A stretch of 64,000 nucleotides of DNA from Pareuzebyella sediminis (GTDB lineage Bacteria > Bacteroidota > Bacteroidia > Flavobacteriales > Flavobacteriaceae): the NCBI RefSeq assembly GCF_008367235.1, contig NZ_VTZS01000001.1:1510047-1574046 (forward strand), written 5' to 3'. The position numbers and the translations under genes were made by a program. This document shows positions 60,491-64,000 of the stretch, one piece after another. The notes below the pieces were generated by a model. The model made no database searches, was not told where the DNA came from, and was given only the letters and a program-made list of their open reading frames with translations. Positions within the stretch are counted from its first letter, which is position 1, and every line of letters begins with the position of its first letter.

Positions 60491-61447
60491 TTAAAAGAAC
60501 CTGGGCGTTTTGATGTTGCCCTTTGTAGTGATAAAATCGTATCGCAGTATAACCTCGAAAGAGCCATTATTGAAAGCGGTACTGCCTAATTCGGTAATTT
60601 CCCGATCATAGGCCATCCCTATCAAAAATTTATTTGAAAGATGGAAGCCCAACATACCGCTGAATGCTGCATCCCAGCGATACGCAGCTCCTAAGATGAA
60701 TTTATCGCTCAACATAAAGTTGGCCGATAAATCTACCTGTAAAGGAGCTCCTCTAACCACTTTTGTCAACAAGGCAGGCTTAAACTTTAGATTAGGGTTT
60801 AATTGCCAAACATAGCCCGTAATCAAATAAAAGTTCATTTGCTCTTTGGCAACTGTAGGGGAAGGACCACTTTTAAAATGTTTGCTTTCCAATATCCTAG
60901 GTACGGAAAGACCCGCATAAAAATTGTTGGTGTGGTAATACACTCCTGCCCCGAAGTTTGGAGAAAATCTATTGTCGATATCCTGTTGCAGTGATTGATC
61001 CACACTGTATTCATCAAGTTCAGAAAATTTAATATCCAACAAATGTCCGGTTCCTTTAAGTCCAAAACTTAATCGGCCCTCGGTCGAGGTGTATATCGTA
61101 TATGAAAAATCAATATCGAAATAGGTTTCAGATGTCGGCCCTATTTTATCGTTTACTATCGACATACCCAATCCGACACCTCTGTATCCTATTGGTGAGT
61201 GTATATTCAAGGTTTGTGTAGTTGGCGCTCCATCAAGACCTACCCATTGTGAACGATGCAGCGCTGCGATACTTATGTGTCCGCGTGACCCTGCATAGCC
61301 TGGGTTTACACTAACTGTATTGTACATGTACTGAGTATATTGGGCGTCTTGTTGCGCAAGACTTTTTTCATGCTTTATAGACAATAATATCACCAAAATT
61401 GAAAATAGTAATCGGTAATACCATGTATTTTGATGTGGTGATTTCAT
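60491..61447 (-). CDS. PorP/SprF family type IX secretion membrane protein
   Basis: PorP/SprF proteins are outer-membrane beta-barrels that bind cargo or help fix it to the surface in type IX secretion and gliding. The 318-residue protein has a signal segment (about 12-31), then QDAQYTQYMYNTVSVNPGYAG, the family hallmark, followed by SQWVGLDGAPTTQTLNIHSP. A strand-rich body ends in a phenylalanine. It is four bases downstream of the gene for the 672-residue secreted protein, so the pair forms an operon of the SprB-SprF kind. A decayed relative is at 41495-41662. Confidence 0.94.
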   Translation of the reverse strand: MKSPHQNTWYYRLLFSILVILLSIKHEKSLAQQDAQYTQYMYNTVSVNPGYAGSRGHISIAALHRSQWVGLDGAPTTQTLNIHSPIGYRGVGLGMSIVNDKIGPTSETYFDIDFSYTIYTSTEGRLSFGLKGTGHLLDIKFSELDEYSVDQSLQQDIDNRFSPNFGAGVYYHTNNFYAGLSVPRILESKHFKSGPSPTVAKEQMNFYLITGYVWQLNPNLKFKPALLTKVVRGAPLQVDLSANFMLSDKFILGAAYRWDAAFSGMLGFHLSNKFLIGMAYDREITELGSTAFNNGSFEVILRYDFITTKGNIKTPRFF

Positions 61448-61451
61448 TTGG

Positions 61452-63470
61452 CTATCGGTTTATATAGATATACCCAGTATCGGTTATTTTATTTCCTGTT
61501 GAATCTTCATAATCAAGAATGTAGAAATAGGTACCTACCGGTAGTTTGTTGTTCGCATCGACGGTCACACGACCTTGTGAGGTACCGTCAAAATAGTTAT
61601 TCGTATTGTCATACGCATTTGTACTGAATACCAAGACACCCCATCTATTATAAATTTTAATGGTATTATTCGGATAGTTTTCAATTCCATCTATTCGTAA
61701 CGTGTCGTGAACTCCGTCATCGTTGAGCGTCATGACATTTATTACATCGACTCCGGTTTCAATGATGTTGGCCTCTAAATATTCGGGTATGCCGTCGTTA
61801 TCGCTATCATCATTCGAATAGATACCGTCTGTATTGGTATCTTCATCCTTGCTTTGGATTCCATCGTCATCATCATCGGTGTCCCTGTAGTCGGATTGCC
61901 CATCCCCATCAGTATTCGGAAGATCATTGTAAGGGTCATTAATTTCATCATTGACATCAAGGTCAATGGCTACACTTCCTTCATACCCATCATCAAGTCC
62001 ATCATTATCCTTATCAGATCCGATCAAGGTTGCTTCAGGAATTCCATTTTGGTCATGATCGTGGGCTTCGATATTATCAGGAATATTATCGTTGTCACTG
62101 TCTTCATCTACATAATCTGGTAGTCCGTCTCCATCGGTATCCTCTGGTATTATACCGACCGTACCACTACCCTCATACATATCATCAAGGCCATTGCCGT
62201 TGGCATCGACACCACTTGGGGGTATATAACCTATGGTCGATTGCGCCTCTACATTATCAGGTATCCCATCGTTATCACTATCGATATCCAAATAGTCGGC
62301 AATACCATCATTATCAGTATCCGTCGCATTGGTCGACGGATCATTGTCACCATCAAGATTTAAATCCTCAAAGCTATCTACAATTCCATCGTCATCACTA
62401 TCAAGGTCAACTCCAGGTGTATTTACCATCACGGTCACTGTCGCCGTACTACAATTACCAGAAGTATCGCAAAGGGTATATGTGAAACTATCGGTTCCTA
62501 AAAAGTCTGTATTTGGGGTGTAACTCACAAAATCATCAGAGGGATTATTTGGAGTACCATTATCGTTTAGGAAGACGGCACCATCGGTAGAATTGGTAAC
62601 ACTTAAAGTTCCGGTAGATGGTAAATCGTTGTCATTATCTAAAATCGCAATATCAAGCGGTGTATTTATAAGTGTTACAAAAGTATCGTCGAGCGCGTCT
62701 AGCACTGGAATTACGTCAACGGTAACTGTGGCGGTACTACAATCACCAAAAGTATTACATACTGTATAGTCGAAAGTATCGGCCCCATTATAATCTGAAT
62801 TGGGTATGTAGGTCACCACATCATCCGTGGGATCGTTTGGAGTATTATTATTGTTAATATTTACAATACCATTATTGGGAGAGGATGAAATCATCAATGT
62901 CCCTGTGCCGGGAAGGTCTGAATCGTTCGCATAGATATCCACAACAACCGATTCATCTTCATCAACGGTTACCAAATCATCTACTAGGGTAGCGGACTGA
63001 TCCATACAGACTACTGTAAAATTTGGTAAACTTTTGGCATTTCCCGCTTTGGTAATTGTGGCCGTGTACCGCACCACTGTTTGTGTTGCGGTTACGGTAG
63101 GACTATTCTGATTTCCTGAAACAGCCGGACTCCAAGTTAAGGATGCCCCTGATGGAACAGGGTTTGCAGAAATATCCAATGTCACCTCATTGTAAGGCGC
63201 ATTACAATTTGTAACAATAAAATAGCCCGTTGCATTGTGCCCGCATATCGTACCGTCATAAGTAGCAAAATAAACGCCTGGTTGAGTAACTTCGTAGTAG
63301 AAATCGGTACCCAAAACCGTAGTATTATCCGAGGCTTCGTACCATCTATAATTAGTTTCATCCCCTGAATTGGGTGCTTGTAGTAAGAACTGGGAATTGC
63401 CTTCCATAATTCCTGCTATAAGAAATAGAAGGCCGAAAACAAGAATTTTATATGTAGGCTTGATTTTCAA
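61452..63470 (-). CDS. Secreted protein with gliding-motility C-terminal (T9SS type B) domain
   Basis: The protein has 672 residues. A signal peptide covers about residues 1-26, and an N-terminal Ig-like sandwich with a Cys pair follows. Two Ig-like cadherin repeats come next, at about 165-250 and 255-350 (DLPGTGTLMISSSP, DLPSTGTLSVTNST). An Asp-rich calcium-binding region of thrombospondin type 3 repeats (about 352-575, DSDDDGIVD, DTDNDGIADYLDIDSDNDG) is followed by the gliding-motility C-terminal domain (about 580-672, IKIYNRWGVLVFSTNAYDN). That ending is the type B sorting signal for type IX secretion. Its gene sits between another secreted protein and PorP/SprF. Confidence 0.94.
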   Translation of the reverse strand: MKIKPTYKILVFGLLFLIAGIMEGNSQFLLQAPNSGDETNYRWYEASDNTTVLGTDFYYEVTQPGVYFATYDGTICGHNATGYFIVTNCNAPYNEVTLDISANPVPSGASLTWSPAVSGNQNSPTVTATQTVVRYTATITKAGNAKSLPNFTVVCMDQSATLVDDLVTVDEDESVVVDIYANDSDLPGTGTLMISSSPNNGIVNINNNNTPNDPTDDVVTYIPNSDYNGADTFDYTVCNTFGDCSTATVTVDVIPVLDALDDTFVTLINTPLDIAILDNDNDLPSTGTLSVTNSTDGAVFLNDNGTPNNPSDDFVSYTPNTDFLGTDSFTYTLCDTSGNCSTATVTVMVNTPGVDLDSDDDGIVDSFEDLNLDGDNDPSTNATDTDNDGIADYLDIDSDNDGIPDNVEAQSTIGYIPPSGVDANGNGLDDMYEGSGTVGIIPEDTDGDGLPDYVDEDSDNDNIPDNIEAHDHDQNGIPEATLIGSDKDNDGLDDGYEGSVAIDLDVNDEINDPYNDLPNTDGDGQSDYRDTDDDDDGIQSKDEDTNTDGIYSNDDSDNDGIPEYLEANIIETGVDVINVMTLNDDGVHDTLRIDGIENYPNNTIKIYNRWGVLVFSTNAYDNTNNYFDGTSQGRVTVDANNKLPVGTYFYILDYEDSTGNKITDTGYIYINR

Positions 63471-63492
63471 AGTGATTTAAAGCTTTGTTAAC

Positions 63493-64000
63493 TTATTTTA
63501 CTACGAAGACCACGTTGATCAAGGAATTATAATCCGCCGGTGGGGCCAGTATCTCGTAGGTCATCACACCAAACTCATCGATGGCCACATTAGTAAAAAC
63601 GGCGGGGTCATAGTAGGTTACGTAGTAATACAACTCGGTATTTGTATAGGTTGGAATGGCTATCGGTGCCCCAGTGCTTACCACATCGGGTGTACCATAC
63701 TGATCATTATATTGGTCGTAAAGGTTGATACTGCCCGGACCGGCCACCGAGGCATCAATGGCTATGGATGGCGGATAGAATATTCGTGCCGCCTTAGAGG
63801 TTATAGGTGCAATATCCTGGATAACATCTTCCACGGTAGCTTCCGTAGTTCCATCACCATCTACATCTACAGGTGTGTCGGAATTCACTTCAGAAGCGTC
63901 CTGGTCGTCCGTCGAGAAAATACCGTTGGCACGTACCTCCGTTGCGTTGCCCGCGTCAGGACTGGCCACCGCCGTGAACTCGTTGCTCCCGTCAAGGTTC
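63493..64000 (-). CDS. C-terminal part of a large secreted repeat protein (cut by window edge)
   Basis: The frame is open to the window edge, so only the last 168 residues or so are visible. The start at 63969 that could be chosen is a GTG inside the frame, not a true start. The visible part has an Asp/Thr-rich stretch (PVDVDGDGTTEATVEDVIQD) and a last domain of about 100 residues with YYYVTYYDP and VAIDEFGVMTYEI, ending VNVVFVVK-like (as seen, INVVFVVK). It is the upstream neighbour, 22 bases before the T9SS protein, in the same probable operon. Family is not determined, but a surface protein is likely. Confidence 0.7.
   Translation of the reverse strand, partial: NLDGSNEFTAVASPDAGNATEVRANGIFSTDDQDASEVNSDTPVDVDGDGTTEATVEDVIQDIAPITSKAARIFYPPSIAIDASVAGPGSINLYDQYNDQYGTPDVVSTGAPIAIPTYTNTELYYYVTYYDPAVFTNVAIDEFGVMTYEILAPPADYNSLINVVFVVK

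Noticed and set aside
62030..62485. Plus-strand His/Tyr-rich ORF of 151 codons
   Set aside because: It is the complement of the Asp-rich TSP3 repeats in the secreted protein; composition explains it.
61452..63470. Asp-Gly-rich repeats considered as a recent tandem DNA duplication
   Set aside because: The repeats are degenerate at DNA level and fit ordinary TSP3 calcium-binding units.
1..64000. CRISPR arrays, anti-phage islands and toxin-antitoxin pairs
   Set aside because: No regular spaced repeats, nuclease-helicase clusters or paired small toxin and antitoxin genes are visible. The macro domain, AlkB and S1/P1 genes have ordinary housekeeping contexts.

Overview
The window is chromosomal DNA from a member of the Bacteroidota, almost certainly a marine-type flavobacterium (family Flavobacteriaceae). 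The evidence is a PorP/SprF protein next to a type IX secretion cargo with a gliding-motility C-terminal domain, a SusC/SusD pair, bacillithiol synthesis (bshC), a 49-residue DUF4295 protein directly behind rpmB-rpmG, a TIGR03643 protein, few Shine-Dalgarno sequences, and promoter-like sites that fit the Bacteroidota consensus TTG-N(17-23)-TAnnTTTG. Base composition is even and moderate in G+C. I see no rRNA, tRNA, CRISPR array, transposase, integrase or prophage.

Layout. 1-5.9 kb: DUF3820 fragment, a Tat-exported sugar isomerase-like protein, DUF922 and OsmC proteins, a LysM lipoprotein and guaA. 5.9-6.8 kb: a long AT-rich gap with an orphan terminator element. 6.8-19.6 kb: mixed single genes (flavin oxidoreductase-like, bshC, M14 peptidase, macro domain, GNAT, MDR reductase, gluconolactonase-like, rimO, serine hydrolase, a membrane-protein pair). 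19.8-28.5 kb: a minus-strand housekeeping block (ftsY; rpmB-rpmG-DUF4295; FAH protein-Hpt-cinA; exonuclease; beta-barrel protein; 2-oxoacid dehydrogenase E2; recR). 28.6-33.4 kb: an isolated SusC/SusD pair. 33.7-39.1 kb: sodium/solute symporter, CoA-binding protein, FabH-type synthase, ABC1 kinase with a TetR-like regulator. 39.2-41.7 kb: a second orphan terminator element, htpG, and a decayed PorP/SprF gene end. 41.8-47.4 kb: metallo-hydrolase, a myo-inositol oxygenase plus sodium symporter operon, MOSC and DoxX-like proteins, a secreted protein. 47.5-58 kb: AraC-alkB, TIGR03643, S1/P1 nuclease, PBP1A, DUF5916, HAD phosphatase, DUF819 and DUF4369 proteins. 58-60.3 kb: manA, queD, idi. 60.5-64 kb: PorP/SprF with its secreted partner and the end of a further secreted protein leaving the window.

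Functional links. The best functional pair is the SGLT-like transporter with myo-inositol oxygenase, predicted to import inositol and oxidise it to glucuronate. The PorP/SprF cluster looks like one operon for type IX secretion and surface display. The most unexplained signal is a pair of minus-strand elements (about 6594-6681 and 39201-39288) that share ordered sequence blocks and end in intrinsic terminators with no coding gene in front. They may be a small-RNA or leader family. The window also holds a decayed PorP/SprF remnant and a TIGR03643 gene that looks frame-disrupted near its end.
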